A stretch of 64,000 nt of DNA from Streptomyces collinus (GTDB taxonomy: Bacteria; Actinomycetota; Actinomycetes; Streptomycetales; Streptomycetaceae). The position numbers and the translations under genes are program-made. The stretch's first letter is position 1. Every line of letters begins with the position of its first letter. The stretch is from contig NZ_CP133771.1 of assembly GCF_031348265.1 (NCBI RefSeq), positions 124,001-188,000 of the forward strand. Reading direction: 5' to 3'. Below are positions 1 to 9,725 of the stretch, piece by piece. Below the pieces are notes generated by a model. That model was not told where the DNA came from. It searched no databases and saw only the letters and a program-made list of their open reading frames with translations.

Positions 1-323
1 TCGGGGCCGGTTTGCGCAGCACAGCCCCACGACCGGCTCCTACGCCTTGATCCACCCCACGATCAAGAACGGCAGCGGCGTCTGTTTCTCATCACGTGGG
101 CCGCGATCACCCTGACGTCCCGCCGCCTCACCCGCAAGCCGACCCGACGGAGGGACACGGCCACCCCGGCCGCGGTGGCCGTCGCCGCCTGACGGCCGCG
201 ATGCTTCTCGGGTTAGGTTTCCGGCGGCATCACCTCGGTGACCAAGCACTCGAAAGCGGGCACTCGTTTCCGCTCCGGCGTCAGGGGCAGTCGCATCGTA
301 GACGCGTCGATGAAGGGACCGAC
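1..323. other. No convincing gene
   Basis: Short open frames exist on both strands here but none has a recognisable domain or a good ribosome binding site. A plus-strand frame reads into the window from the left edge and stops near position 110; it could be the end of a broken gene. The stretch otherwise serves as the leader of the CsbD-like gene. Confidence 0.4.
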
Positions 324-497
324 ATGAGCACTGGGGAGAAGGCCAAGGCTACGACCGAGCAGGTTGTCGGGAAGGCTGTCAGGAAGCTGGCCCACGCGAT
401 GGGCAAGGACACCACCGCCGCCAAGGGCGCCGCACTGGAGGCACGGGGCAAGGCCCGAGCAACCAAGGAGAGGGCGAAGGGCAGCTTCCGTCACTGA
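324..497 (+). CDS. CsbD-like stress protein
   Basis: This is a 57-residue, very hydrophilic protein rich in Lys, Ala and Glu, with the repeated G-K-A/A-T-K-E pattern of the CsbD family (small general stress proteins of unknown biochemical role). The ATG at 324 is chosen because the family begins right before the MSTGEKAKATTEQ-type segment; a longer in-frame extension upstream has no family resemblance. No signal peptide or membrane segment is visible, so it should be cytoplasmic. In actinomycetes such genes are often induced by osmotic or general stress, but nothing in the upstream sequence shows this here. Confidence 0.75.
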   Translation: MSTGEKAKATTEQVVGKAVRKLAHAMGKDTTAAKGAALEARGKARATKERAKGSFRH

Positions 498-614
498 TCG
501 CCCCCAGGGATGGCGCGAAACGGTTGCGCCGCCCCTCTCGTCGAACACGGCGGAGCCCGTCTGCCGTCCACCCGCGGCCCGAGCCCGCACGCGGTCCGTG
601 CCACTCGTGGCGGG

Positions 615-839
615 TCAGGTCCCGCTCCGGCGGCGGGCGACCACGACGAGAGTGATCACAGCGGTCACGGTCAGCAGCCCGCAGATCACGGCCGGCGCCA
701 CCAGGACACCTGGGCCGAGAGGATCGCCGTCGTCGGCCCGGGCGGCCCAGAAGGCGAATGCGAGGGCCGCCGCGGCGAACAGCGGCGTGAAGACCGCCGC
801 CGGCAGAAAACGCAACTTCAGGTCACTGCGCGCCGTCAC
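615..839 (-). CDS. Small two-TM membrane protein
   Basis: A 74-residue protein from a GTG start (reverse-strand codon at 839-837), preceded at suitable distance by GGAAG. It has two hydrophobic helices, about residues 11-33 (LPAAVFTPLFAAAALAFAFW core) and 44-69 (VLVAPAVICGLLTVTAVITL), joined by a short acidic loop (ARADDGDP), and ends in an Arg-rich cytoplasmic tail. The function is unknown. It resembles the many small integral membrane proteins of Streptomyces; the longer upstream extension of the frame is not membrane-like and is left out. Confidence 0.55.
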   Translation of the reverse strand: MTARSDLKLRFLPAAVFTPLFAAAALAFAFWAARADDGDPLGPGVLVAPAVICGLLTVTAVITLVVVARRRSGT

Positions 840-892
840 CCTCTCACTTCCGCTACGCCGGCCGGGGTCGTTGCATGAGGATCTCTGTGGCC

Positions 893-1130
893 CTACGGCC
901 GGGCCGTCCCGTCCGGCACCGGCGTCGCCTGGTGGTAGCAGAGCCGGAATTCCCCGGCGGCGTCGCGGCGCCATATCGACGAACGGCGGGCGTGCCGGTT
1001 TTGGGGGTGCGTCTCTCGGCGCCGCCGTGGAGCGTGGACACGGCGGCGACCATCTCCGCATGCGTCCACCGCCGCCCGGAGGCGCCAACCTCGATGAAGT
1101 CGGGGTCGAAGAGGGCTTCGGCAGCGTGTT
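893..1130 (-). pseudogene. DUF4440/SnoaL-like gene remnant
   Basis: On the reverse strand one frame reads ALFDPDFIEVGASGRRWT and then a helix starting HAEMVAAVS, which is the typical N-terminal half of a DUF4440 (NTF2-like) protein. After a frame change the C-terminal strand reads SLWRRDAAGEFRLCYHQ-like sequence (here SIWRRDAAGEFRLCYHQ) and ends at the stop at 893-895. The middle of the roughly 110-residue family fold is missing, so this is a deletion plus frameshift remnant. No function can remain. The family assignment is from motif recognition only. Confidence 0.5.
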
Positions 1131-1161
1131 GTCACAAAGGACTGTCGGCACCTGTCAGTGG

Positions 1162-2055
1162 TCAGGCGGTGAGTGCGGTGCGCAGGGTGGTGGCCATCAG
1201 GTCGATGGCTTCCTTCCCGGCCGGTACCGGGCCGGTGTGGGTGAAGTAGTGGTCGACGCCCTCGAAGCAACGGTGGGTGACCGGAACGCCAGCGGCTTCC
1301 AGGGCCTTGGCATAGGCATCGCCCTCGTCGCGCAGGCGGTCGTTCTCCGCAGTGATGACCAGGGCCGGCGGCAGCCCGGCGAGGTCGTTGGCGAGTCCGG
1401 GTGACACCAGCGGATGGGCGAGGTCGGCGGGGTCAGGGACGTAGGCGGCGGTGAAGACCCGCATGAGCTGAGGGGTGAGCAGGGGCTTGACGATGGGTGA
1501 CTGCTTGGTGGCCGGGTCGGCGAGCTGGTCGAGCGGTGCGGAGTCGATGATCTGGAGGCGGGGCGTGAAGGTGCCGCGGTCCCGAGCGGTGCGGCACACC
1601 GCGGCCGTCAGGTTCGCCCCGGCGCTGTGTCCGCCCACGGCGAGTCGCGAACCGTCCCAGTTGTTGGCGGTACCGTTCTCGGCCACCCAGGCGGTGACGT
1701 CGTACGTCTGAGTGACGGGGGCGGGGTAGGGCCGCTGCGGGGCGACGGCGTAGTCAACGTTGATCACCACGCAGCCGGCCGTGGCGGCTATGTAGCGGCA
1801 GATGTGGTCATCCTGCTGGGGGCGGGCGATCACAAACCCGCCGCCGTGGAAGTTGACGTACACCGGGGCAGGGGCTGTGGCGGCGGCCTGCGGGCGGTAG
1901 ACGGTGCACGTCACCGGTCCGGCGCCGGTCTCCACCCGGATGGATTCCGTGCGCTTCGGGATGTCGGTGAAGCGCAGATCCTTGTGCACGCGGCTCATCA
2001 TTCGGCCGAGCAGCATCTGGACTCCCCTGGCCTGCATTCTGGCCCTGAACGACAT
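1162..2055 (-). CDS. HSL-family alpha/beta hydrolase (esterase)
   Basis: The 297-residue product has the layout of the hormone-sensitive-lipase family of carboxylesterases. The oxyanion-hole motif HGGG is at residues 70-73, the nucleophile elbow GGHSAG at 141-146 (Ser144), the acid in ITAENDRLRDEG near 235 and the histidine in the GVDHYF segment near 267. There is no signal peptide, so a cytoplasmic esterase acting on short acyl esters is likely; the substrate is unknown. The gene stands alone on the minus strand. An IS481-type transposase remnant lies directly upstream. Confidence 0.85.
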   Translation of the reverse strand: MSFRARMQARGVQMLLGRMMSRVHKDLRFTDIPKRTESIRVETGAGPVTCTVYRPQAAATAPAPVYVNFHGGGFVIARPQQDDHICRYIAATAGCVVINVDYAVAPQRPYPAPVTQTYDVTAWVAENGTANNWDGSRLAVGGHSAGANLTAAVCRTARDRGTFTPRLQIIDSAPLDQLADPATKQSPIVKPLLTPQLMRVFTAAYVPDPADLAHPLVSPGLANDLAGLPPALVITAENDRLRDEGDAYAKALEAAGVPVTHRCFEGVDHYFTHTGPVPAGKEAIDLMATTLRTALTA

Positions 2056-2211
2056 GATCGAACCCCATTGCTACAAACTTGAAGTATCAGGATTCCTGAT
2101 AATGGAGGCTCGTCGCTGATCCCGCAAGAGGCAACCACGAAGGTGTCCCGCACCGCCGCCGCGGCTGTATTGCTCGTGGTCATGGCCGCCTGCACCGACA
2201 ACTCCGACCGC

Positions 2212-2403
2212 ATCACCATGTAGCCGCCAGCGATTAACCCACTTGCTGGCGCATGCACGGGAGATGCCCGTCTCAGCGGCGACGTGGGCGATGGGACGTG
2301 CCTGGCACCGCTTCACGAGCCGCCCGCGGCCCTCGACGCTCAGGGGCGCGTCGCGTGGGGCACTCGTCGTCCTCCCGACGGCAGACGACGGCAGGCGCGA
2401 CAC
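2212..2403 (-). pseudogene. IS481-type transposase N-terminal fragment
   Basis: About 64 codons read like the N-terminus of the IS481-family transposases common in Streptomyces: a DAPLSVEGRGRLVKRC segment followed by a helix-turn-helix (IAHVAAETGISRACASKWVNRW). After RLHGD the similarity stops abruptly and the DDE catalytic domain is absent. No terminal inverted repeats could be paired. It is a truncated relic left between the esterase gene and the VOC gene. Confidence 0.65.
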
Positions 2404-2433
2404 CTATCGTGCGCGCCTGCCGCTTTGCGACCT

Positions 2434-2799
2434 TCAGTCCCGCGGCGCGACGCGGATACGGTTCCCGTCAGGATCGGCTGCGAGGAAGGTCAGCCCGAAC
2501 CCCGCATCATGAGGCTCGTGCAGGATCGTGACGCCCTCGGACTGCCACTGCTTGAAGATCGCGTTGATCTCGTCGGGCCCACCGCCGATGGCCAGGCACA
2601 CCTCACTGGCACGCGGGACATCCGGTGACAGATCCTCGAACTGGCCGGACCACAGAGCGAGGTCAGCGCCTGGCCCGAGGTCGAAGGTGATGTATCCCGG
2701 AGTCTCGAACGACGGCCTCATGCCGAGGAGGTCGCCGTAGAAACGCGCTGCGGCGGGCGCGTCGTTCACATAGACGATGGACACGACGGATGTGGTCAT
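2434..2799 (-). CDS. VOC-family (glyoxalase/bleomycin-resistance fold) protein
   Basis: The 121-residue product is one vicinal-oxygen-chelate module pair: an N-terminal beta-alpha-beta with IVYVNDAPAAARFYGDLLGM and a C-terminal one ending in FLAADPDGNRIRV, the standard end of these proteins. The length fits a single-chain two-module VOC protein that dimerises. Such proteins bind or modify small hydrophobic molecules or antibiotics; the ligand here is unknown. It is divergent from the WYL regulator starting at 2892, which suggests that regulator controls it. Confidence 0.8.
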   Translation of the reverse strand: MTTSVVSIVYVNDAPAAARFYGDLLGMRPSFETPGYITFDLGPGADLALWSGQFEDLSPDVPRASEVCLAIGGGPDEINAIFKQWQSEGVTILHEPHDAGFGLTFLAADPDGNRIRVAPRD

Positions 2800-2891
2800 G
2801 GTTGTTCCTTCTCACAGGTCGTTGGTACGCATCCACCAGCCTGACCGGGATATGCGCCACATCGTGTCGTAATTCCTGAAAAACTTGGGGT

Positions 2892-3857
2892 GTGACGCCA
2901 GACCGCTTCTTCTCCCTGATGCTGCTCCTCACATCAAGGAATGCTGTGACCACACAGGAACTTGCCTCGGCGCTCGGGGTGTCCCTTCGAACCATCACCC
3001 GGGACCTGAACTGGCTCCGCGACGCCGGCCTGCCGGTGACCGCGCAACGGGGCCGCCTCGGAGGCGTGACCATGCTGCCCGGGTCCGGACTCGACCTCAC
3101 ACGACTCACGCCGGGCGAGCGTGATCAACTCTCGCTCGCCGGGCTGGATGAGAAGCAACGTGCGGAGCTCAACGCATCGGTCGAAAGCCGGCGTGCGCTC
3201 TCCAAGATCGTCGCCACACAGTCGCGTCGAGGTCATGAGCTCCTGCCGCTCACCGACGTAGTGCACGTGGACAGCCGTCCCTGGCTCCAGGCCCGTACTT
3301 CCGGCACGACTCCGGCTTCGCTGATCGGCCCAGTGCGGCGCGGTCGCCAGCTACGGATCGAGTACGACAGCTCACGCGAGTCATGCTCACGCGTCCTGGT
3401 CGTGGATCCCTATGGGCTGCTGGCCAAGGCCGGCATCTGGTACCTCGTCGCCGACTGTGCCCGAGCGCCGCGGATGTACCGACTCGAACGGATCACGGCG
3501 TGGAAAGAAGTCGACCAGCCACGACGGATCCGCGAGAACCAGACCCTGGCCACCGTCGCTGCAGCGCTCGTTGATCAGTGGGAACACGACCACGCGATAG
3601 AGGTCAGCGCCACCATCGACCAGACCCAAATCGAGCGAGCGCGACGGATCCTTGGCCAACGACTCGTCCAGGACGACCATGAGGAATCCGCCACCGGCCA
3701 CAAGGTAAGGATCCGATTCCTGCACCTGGAGGACGTGCGAACACTACTGCCGTTCGGGAGCGCCATCACTGTGCACGGACCCACCGAAGCCAGGGCTCAC
3801 CTCAGCGACCTCGCCACCAACCTTGCCCACCACTATGCGCCGTCACCAACGTCCTGA
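2892..3857 (+). CDS. YafY-type HTH/WYL transcriptional regulator
   Basis: The 321-residue protein starts at GTG 2892, immediately before an HTH_11 winged helix (TPDRFFSLMLLLTSRNAVT then TQELASALGVSLRTITRDLNWL, residues 2-60). A WYL domain follows at about 140-230, containing DPYGLLAKAGIWYLVADC and RMYRLERI, and a WCX-type C-terminal extension at about 245-315. WYL domains sense small ligands or nucleic acids. It is divergent from the VOC gene across about 90 bp, the usual arrangement of a local regulator and its target. Confidence 0.88.
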   Translation: MTPDRFFSLMLLLTSRNAVTTQELASALGVSLRTITRDLNWLRDAGLPVTAQRGRLGGVTMLPGSGLDLTRLTPGERDQLSLAGLDEKQRAELNASVESRRALSKIVATQSRRGHELLPLTDVVHVDSRPWLQARTSGTTPASLIGPVRRGRQLRIEYDSSRESCSRVLVVDPYGLLAKAGIWYLVADCARAPRMYRLERITAWKEVDQPRRIRENQTLATVAAALVDQWEHDHAIEVSATIDQTQIERARRILGQRLVQDDHEESATGHKVRIRFLHLEDVRTLLPFGSAITVHGPTEARAHLSDLATNLAHHYAPSPTS

Positions 3858-4287
3858 CCCGCAACACCTAGGCCGTTGTCCTTGTGCACCCAGCCGTTTT
3901 CACGCTTGTGGCCGCAGGCGAACAGCGCACCCCGGAGATACCGCCTCTCCGCCAGTTTTCCGGTGCTGTGGAGCCCGCCCGGTACACGGTGTGGGTGAAG
4001 GCTCCCGCCCACGGCCAGCGCATTGAGGGGGTCTCGTACGACGCCGTCCCCACGACCTGCCTGAAGGCGCCGCCGACCGGGCCGGTGCGCGGGGTCCTCA
4101 GGCCGCGCCGACCGACGGGCTGGGTGCGGCAGAAGCTGGACGCCCACGGGCCTGACCGCAGCGTCCTGCCCGCCGGACTGTGACGATGCCCCCGACAGCG
4201 CGCCGGTGCTGGAGCTGGAGCGCGCCCTGGACGCTGCCGAGAAGGCCGGCGTGAGGCTGTGCTCGCTTGCGGCATCGAAACGTGGCC
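3858..4287. other. Unassigned stretch, possible decayed gene
   Basis: A plus-strand frame at 3884-4183 (99 codons) and a second frame from 4206 (VLELERALDAAEKAGVR) could together be a broken gene, but no family was recognised and the frames disagree. No repeat or IS end was seen. Confidence 0.3.
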
Positions 4288-5307
4288 TCATCTTCGGGGC
4301 TGGGCGTCCAGCACCTGCTGGAGCGCCTCGAACTCCTCGACGCACTTTCCAGAGCCCAGCGCCACGCTGTCCAGCGGGTCCTCGGCGATGTGGACCGGCA
4401 TCCCCGTCTCGCGGCGCAGCCGCTCGTCGAGACCCCGCAGCAGCGCCCCGCCGCCGGTCAGAACGATTCCTCGGTCCATGATGTCGCCGGACAGCTCCGG
4501 CGGGCACTTGTCGAGGGTCGTCTTGACGGCGTCGACGATCGCGTTGACCGGCTCCTCGATCGCCTTGCGGACTTCGGCCGCAGAGATGACGACGGTCTTA
4601 GGATGCCCCAAGACCAGGTCCTGGCCGCGGATTTCGGTGCGCTCGTCGGAGTCGAGGTCGTACGCCGAACCAATCGTGATCTTGACCTGCTCGGCCGTGC
4701 GCTCACCCAGCAGGAGGGAGTACTCCTTCTTGACGTGCTGGACGATCGCGTCGTCCAGCTCGTCGCCCGCGACACGGATGGACTGGGCGATGACGATGCC
4801 GCCGCAGGAGATGACCGCCACGTCCGTGGTGCCGCCGCCGATGTCGACCACCATGTTGCCCGTGGCCTCGTGGACCGGCAGGCCGGATCCGATGGCCGCG
4901 GCCATGGGCTCCTCGATGATGTGCACCTGGCGGGCGCCGGCCTGGGACGACGCCTCGATGACGGCGCGGCGCTCGACGCCCGTGATGCCCGAGGGCACAC
5001 AGACGACGACCCGCGGACGAGCCAGATACCGCCGCTTGTGGATCTTCAGGATGAAGTAGCGGAGCATCCGCCCCGCGATCTCGAAGTCGGCGATCACACC
5101 GTCCTTCAGCGGACGCACGACAACGATGTTGCCGGGCGTGCGCCCGATCATCCTCTTCGCTTCGGCGCCGACCGCGAGGATGCCACCGGTGTCGGTGTTG
5201 ACCGCGACAACGGACGGCTCGTTGAGCACGATCCCGCGACCCCTGACGTACACCAGCGTGTTGGCGGTCCCGAAGTCGACAGCCACGTCACGCCCCATGA
5301 ACGACAT
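4288..5307 (-). CDS. MreB-like actin homologue, orphan paralogue
   Basis: The 339-residue product is a complete bacterial actin. It has the phosphate-1 loop [13 protein letters not shown] near residues 8-20, the central [20 protein letters not shown] region, the phosphate-2 motif [13 protein letters not shown], and the adenosine motif [16 protein letters not shown] near the C-terminus. The ATG at 5307 is chosen because GGGG precedes it and MSFMGRD is the family start; an ATG at 5319 is possible. MreB polymerises into membrane-bound filaments, and in Streptomyces works in spore-wall assembly with MreC, MreD, PBP2 and RodA. None of those partners is adjacent, so this is a stand-alone paralogue. 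VDFGTANT and VISCGG differ slightly from the forms I recall for the housekeeping gene. Confidence 0.88.
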   Translation of the reverse strand: MSFMGRDVAVDFGTANTLVYVRGRGIVLNEPSVVAVNTDTGGILAVGAEAKRMIGRTPGNIVVVRPLKDGVIADFEIAGRMLRYFILKIHKRRYLARPRVVVCVPSGITGVERRAVIEASSQAGARQVHIIEEPMAAAIGSGLPVHEATGNMVVDIGGGTTDVAVISCGGIVIAQSIRVAGDELDDAIVQHVKKEYSLLLGERTAEQVKITIGSAYDLDSDERTEIRGQDLVLGHPKTVVISAAEVRKAIEEPVNAIVDAVKTTLDKCPPELSGDIMDRGIVLTGGGALLRGLDERLRRETGMPVHIAEDPLDSVALGSGKCVEEFEALQQVLDAQPRR

Positions 5308-6175
5308 TGAGTACCCCATCAGGACTCGTCTGACCTTCCCACGTTTTCTGCAGGGCCCTTCAGCCGGCGAGGCGGATGCTTCTCCGCACAAGGGCTGGGC
5401 GGTGAGGTGCCAGGCTGCGTCGCTGCTGTGACACTGGCTCTTCTCCGCTGCACTCCATCACCGGACCGTATCGGCGCGCCCGCCGCGGTGAACCGCTGCC
5501 ACGCCGCCTGCCCCCATCGGATCTCGCCGTCGTGAGATTCGTCGGCGGGCGGGAGCCCGGAGGCAGTGGCTACGGCAGGCGGTCTTCCCCCAGCGGCCGT
5601 GACGACCAGCCGCATCCCCGGGGTTCCATGACCATGAAACAGGCGTTCACCTCGTTGCCGCCCTGGCCATTCTCACCGGGGATCAGCCACGCCACAGGCA
5701 TCTGCCACACCCCCTCACCACAAGCCCACGCTCCAGACCGCCAAGCCGTGCACCACCACGTGGGAGGTGACAGGTCGGAAGGTGACGGTGAGAAGGCCGG
5801 CATCGAACGACGTCCGGTCGCGAAGACCACCAGCCGGATCCACCACAGCCTGCACCGGGGCCACCGGGTCACCTCGTGCACTGTCGCCGTAGCCCGAACC
5901 GAGAGTGGTCCGGCCTACCGCACATGCGGCAAGGCACGGAGCGTGTGGCGCATCGTGCAGGGTGGTCAGGTGCCCCAGACCTGCCTGCAGCGGGTCCGGT
6001 AGAGCGGAACCGCCGTCGGCACTGAAGGCTGCCGGGTGACCGTGCCCTTCCCGGCCGGTCCGGCAGTGCGCGGCGTGGAAGGCATCCGGGCATGACGTGG
6101 TCCTTGCCCAGGCCGATGCTCGCTGTGGCCGTGGACAGCCCTGCGCTGCCCGCTGGGTACGCGGCGGAGCCGAAG
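5308..6175. other. Gene-poor stretch, no convincing gene
   Basis: Several overlapping open frames occur on both strands, as expected at this GC content, but none shows a domain, a consistent start or a good ribosome binding site. The low coding quality and the decayed genes that follow suggest an eroded segment. Confidence 0.4.
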
Positions 6176-6560
6176 TTATGGACAGGGTTTGTTCGTGTCG
6201 GCTGTCCACGAATCAGCGACGTTGTCGAATCCCTGTATCGGGGAGGCTGTTGCCAGGCGGTTTCGGCAGTCAACTGCCGCAACGGCCACGAGGAGGTTGG
6301 CGGGGCCGGTGACGGCGGAGGCGAAGCGGACCTGGGGGTGGCGGCTGAGCTCTTGTCCTGTCTCCTCCAGTCCGCCGGGGGCGACGGTGATCCACAGGAG
6401 CGCCTCGGTGCGAATGCCCAGCCGGGCAAGGTCAACTTCGGTGGCGAGCCGGAGGACCTGGCCGCCGACCAGCGCTTCCAGCCGACGGCGTGTGGTGAGG
6501 GCGGTGGTGTCGGCGCGCGTTGCGAGGCCGGTGTAGGAGGCGGCCTCGAAGGCTGGAGAA
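6176..6560 (-). pseudogene. Lrp/AsnC-family regulator, C-terminal remnant
   Basis: Read on the reverse strand, this gives an uninterrupted stretch with ALTTRRRLEALVGGQVLRLA, then GIRTEALLWITVAPGGLEE, then RHPQVRFASAVTGPANLL and VAVAAVD. That is the RAM (ligand-binding) half of a Streptomyces Lrp/AsnC-type regulator. The N-terminal helix-turn-helix is missing, and after VAVAAVD the similarity is lost before a TAA at 6178-6176. It is a truncated remnant that abuts a carboxylesterase remnant on the opposite strand. Confidence 0.55.
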
Positions 6561-6567
6561 GGTGCAG

Positions 6568-7240
6568 GGGCCGCGCGTGCCGGACTGCAACGAGGAGGGC
6601 AGCCTGAGCGTCAACGTCTTTGCTCCGCGCCGGGCGATGAAGGACGGTGTGGTCCGCCCGGTCCTGGTGTGGTGGCACGGGGGCGGCTTCACCAGCGGCT
6701 CCGGCGGCTGGGACTAACGACGGCGCACGCCTCGCCGCGCTGGGCGACATCGTGTTCGTCACCGCCAACTCCGATGTGGGGCCGCTGGGTTACCTCTATC
6801 TGCCGCAGGTCGGCACGGCCCACCTCGGCCCCCAGGACCAGGCCGCCGTACTGCGCCGGGTGAAGGACAACGCTCGCCTCCTTCGGCGGCGACGCCCACA
6901 CCGTCACCGTCGGCGGGCAGTCCGCCGGGCGCTCAACTCTCCCTGATGCTCGCCCTCCACCCCGCGACGAACTCGTCCATCACCCGGGTGCTGCTGCACA
7001 GCGGCCCCTTCGGCCTGGACCCGCAGACCCTCACCAGGCCACCGAGAACACCGACGCCTACCTGCGCCTGCTGGACATCCCCGCCGGCACCGACACCGCG
7101 AAGGCCCTGCGTGCTCTGCCGGCCGAGCAGTTGCTGGACGCCTACGGCCGACTCTCCGCCCAGCGGCCACCCCAGGCAACACGGCCCCGCCGATACACCC
7201 GGCCCTCGACGCCCCGAGCACGCCCCACACCCGGCAACAA
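6568..7240 (+). pseudogene. Type-B carboxylesterase, frameshifted and truncated
   Basis: Fragments of a type-B carboxylesterase appear in successive frames. The first reads SLSVNVFAP then VLVWWHGGGFTSGSGGWD and stops at 6717. A second reads DGARLAALGDIVFVTANSDVGPLGYLYL. A third has FGGDAHTVTVGGQSAG (nucleophile elbow GQSAG) and LSLMLALHP. A fourth has NTDAYLRLLDIPAG and LRALPAEQLLDAYGRL. At least three frame changes and loss of the C-terminal third, with the catalytic Glu and His, make it non-functional. Confidence 0.75.
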
Positions 7241-7440
7241 GCACTCACAGACCACGCATCGGAGGGCAACGCGCTCGCTTCGCCGACCGACACGTGGTCA
7301 CCATCTTGTGCGGCAGCAACGTGACATGGATGTCTGTCACCGCTGGGTCGGTGCGGCTCCCATCGACAGGTCTTGACAATTGCTTCGTTCGCGGGCCCGG
7401 AACGTCGTGAGGCTCTGTAGGGGCCACGCGCTCCCACGGT

Positions 7441-7818
7441 TCACGCTGCGCCAGCCGCCGCGAGCAGCGCCACCGGCAACAGCAGTATCCATTGCGGCAG
7501 GCGCAGCAGCGGTTTCGACCAGCTTGCGGCCAGGGAAACGATAAGAAACACGACGGAGTAGGCCACGAAGTGGGCGGCCAGGAGCCAGGCGATGGTGTCA
7601 CCGCCAGAGCGGTTGCCCAGCGCCAGCCAGATCAGGGCAGCGGCGGCCAAGATCAGGTCGGCGGTGACCATGTGCCAGACCGCGTGCAGGACACGGCGGG
7701 GCTCATCGGGGAGGTTGCCAGCCAGCAGTGGCCGGATGACATCCCGACCGCCAGCCACGGCATGGACGGCTGCGACCGCGCCGGCCGTTATGCCAGCGGC
7801 GAGAAACCAGGCGTTCAT
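7441..7818 (-). CDS. Four-TM membrane protein, TetR-coupled
   Basis: The 125-residue product has about four transmembrane helices: residues 3-22, 45-66, 74-95 and 104-122. It has few charged residues and no recognised domain. Its ATG overlaps the stop of the upstream TetR gene (ATGA type), so the two are translationally coupled and the TetR protein is the likely regulator. Small four-helix proteins in such pairs are often transporters or stress membrane proteins, but no transport family signature is visible. Function unknown. Confidence 0.7.
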   Translation of the reverse strand: MNAWFLAAGITAGAVAAVHAVAGGRDVIRPLLAGNLPDEPRRVLHAVWHMVTADLILAAAALIWLALGNRSGGDTIAWLLAAHFVAYSVVFLIVSLAASWSKPLLRLPQWILLLPVALLAAAGAA

Positions 7819-8414
7819 CGGGTCTCGATTCCGCGGCCGACGATGGCCGCCAATTGCGTGGCCAGCCCTGGGCCGGGCTGCTCGCCCACCAGGGCGACGT
7901 GGAAGAAGACGGCGCCAGCCAGTGTGTCCAGTACCAGGTCGACCGGCAGGCCGGGGTTGGCCTCCCCGCGCTGGACAGAACGCTCGAACACCGGCACCAG
8001 CCCGTCCTTGGCCGGGGTCAGGAAGTCGGAGCGAATGCGGACCTGCAATTCCGGGTCAGCGGCGAAGTCGGCCAGCAGGCCCGGCAGGGCAGCGGCCGCG
8101 GCCGGGGTGGAGAACTCCTGGATCAGGGCCTCCAGCAGGGCGGTGAGATCGCCGGTCAGGCTGCCGGTATCCGGGGCCGGGGCTGCCTCGGTCTGGGTGA
8201 AGACCGCCTCGTACACCAACTCGGCCTTGCCCGACCAGCGGCGGTAGATGGTGTCCTTGCCGACGCCGGCCCGAGCGGCCACCGCACCGATGGAGGTGTC
8301 GGCGTAGCCGACTTCAGTCACCAGCTCGGCCGTGGCGGTCAAGATCGCCTGATGGGCCCGGCTGTCTCGGGGACGCCCACGCGGGGCGCTGGGAAGTGTC
8401 ACGCGATTAACCAT
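7815..8414 (-). CDS. TetR-family regulator
   Basis: The 199-residue protein carries an N-terminal TetR helix-turn-helix (AILTATAELVTEVGYADTSIGAVAARAGVGKDTIYRRW split across residues 24-60) and a C-terminal ligand domain. The C-terminal part includes LPGLLADFAADPELQVRIR and the segment FLTPAKDGLVPVFERSVQRGE, typical of the TetR_C_11/16 type. It overlaps the membrane protein gene downstream by four bases. It probably represses its own operon; the inducer is unknown. The ATG at 8414 is the first good start. Confidence 0.85.
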   Translation of the reverse strand: MVNRVTLPSAPRGRPRDSRAHQAILTATAELVTEVGYADTSIGAVAARAGVGKDTIYRRWSGKAELVYEAVFTQTEAAPAPDTGSLTGDLTALLEALIQEFSTPAAAAALPGLLADFAADPELQVRIRSDFLTPAKDGLVPVFERSVQRGEANPGLPVDLVLDTLAGAVFFHVALVGEQPGPGLATQLAAIVGRGIETR

Positions 8415-8787
8415 ACGGGACGCCCCGATTGATAAATGCGTCGGGTACGACGCGCAGAGATGAGCCCGCTCTCGCGACCCCTATCACTTCAGTGATGTTC
8501 TGCGGCTACTGCCCATCCGCCGTCGACCAAGAACCGTCGTGGGCCAGTGTTGCGTCCCCAGTGGAGACGCAGCCGGACACGTTCCCACGCGTGGCGGTGG
8601 ATCACTCACGTGTGGCTGGACGTGCTGGTCAGCCGGCAGCGCTGGAGGCCAACGGGTTCCGTCAGCCGGGCGCCTGAGAGCCCGGGGCGTCGCCCCTTCG
8701 TGGCACAGGATGCCTATACCCCTTGAACGGGCCCTCCGTTGACGTGAAATCGGATACGGCGGCGCGCCGGTATCTTGCGGCCATCTG
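8415..8787. other. Intergenic stretch, nothing recognised
   Basis: It contains the promoter region of the TetR operon to its left. Plus-strand frames here have no recognisable domain. No repeat was seen. Confidence 0.4.
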
Positions 8788-9123
8788 TCACTTCAGGGGC
8801 TCATGCATGTCGTGCCTCCCCGGGGAGTCCACGAAAGGCTGTGGGCCTCTCCGGGGGACCTGCGAAATCCGCAGGCTCCACGGGGAAGTGGGGTGATGGA
8901 TCCCGATGGAGACGCAACCAGCACCGGTGACGATGTCGTAGCGCGCAAGATCCCTGATCCGCGTCGGAACCAGCGACGACGGCCGCTTGAACCCCTCCGG
9001 GTCCCGCGCGACCTCCCGCGCCAGCAGCAGGTGGTCGACCTCGAAGATCGACGGCCAGCCCTGCTCAGCCATCGACCGCAGCAGCACCGGCGCGTATTTG
9101 CGAGCCGATGGGCGGTTGAACAC
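8788..9123 (-). CDS. Hypothetical protein, possible fragment
   Basis: A 111-codon frame beginning with GTG. Residues 10-75 (MAEQGWPSIFEVDHLLLAREVARD, interrupted here for length, then FKRPSSLVPTRIRDLARYDIVTG) have protein-like composition with helical segments, while the last 35 residues are low in structure. I recognise no family. The upstream region (9124-9240) in other frames looks like decayed coding sequence, so this may be the surviving end of a longer gene. Confidence 0.3.
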   Translation of the reverse strand: MFNRPSARKYAPVLLRSMAEQGWPSIFEVDHLLLAREVARDPEGFKRPSSLVPTRIRDLARYDIVTGAGCVSIGIHHPTSPWSLRISQVPRRGPQPFVDSPGRHDMHEPLK

Positions 9124-9248
9124 CCCGCGTCAGCAGCTCGGAGGCGGGGTCGGGGCGCCGCCGGTTGCCGATCCCCGGCCCTGGAGGAGGGCGAACGATC
9201 CAGCGGGGTCGCCAACAGCCACATGAACGGTCCGCGTTGGCCTTCCGG

Positions 9249-9725
9249 TCAGGTGTGGATGACGAGCTTGAATTCGGCGAGCACGAGGTCGCAGGCGGTG
9301 CTGTCATTGTGTGAGACGAGCAGCGCCAGCGGCGTACCGATGGCGGTGAACAGGCCGTGGCCCTTGGTGAAGCACTGCATGCCGGGCGACGGCGGGCGGT
9401 GATCGGTGGCCGTCGAATCGTAGCCGGTGGACAGGTTCAGCGGATCGCGGACGAAGCGGTCCCGCAGCTCAGTGTAGGAACCGTCCTCCCACTGGATCAT
9501 CGCGTACAACTGGCCCCAGCCCGCGATGGAGGGCCAGATGAGGCCGGAGCGGTCGTCAGTGGCCCAGTTGGTGACGGTGTAGCCGTCCGGCTGGACGGCC
9601 TGGTGCATGTTATGCGCGTCGTACGACTCGCCGGAGCCAAACGGGAAGCGGACAATATGGTTGGCGCCGTCGGCGGGGATCGACTGCGCGACGTCGGTCT
9701 TCAACGAGCACACATAGACAGTCAC
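9249..9725 (-). CDS. Hypothetical protein, 158 aa
   Basis: The start is GTG at 9725 with a good AGGAG eight bases upstream. The product is rich in aromatic and polar residues (YDAHNMHQAVQPDGYTVTNW, IWPSIAGWGQLYAMIQW, SYTELRDRF), lacks a signal peptide or membrane helix, and has two Cys in the C-terminal half. No known domain was recognised. The composition suggests a small beta-rich globular protein. It is monocistronic and its neighbours give no functional clue. Confidence 0.6.
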   Translation of the reverse strand: MTVYVCSLKTDVAQSIPADGANHIVRFPFGSGESYDAHNMHQAVQPDGYTVTNWATDDRSGLIWPSIAGWGQLYAMIQWEDGSYTELRDRFVRDPLNLSTGYDSTATDHRPPSPGMQCFTKGHGLFTAIGTPLALLVSHNDSTACDLVLAEFKLVIHT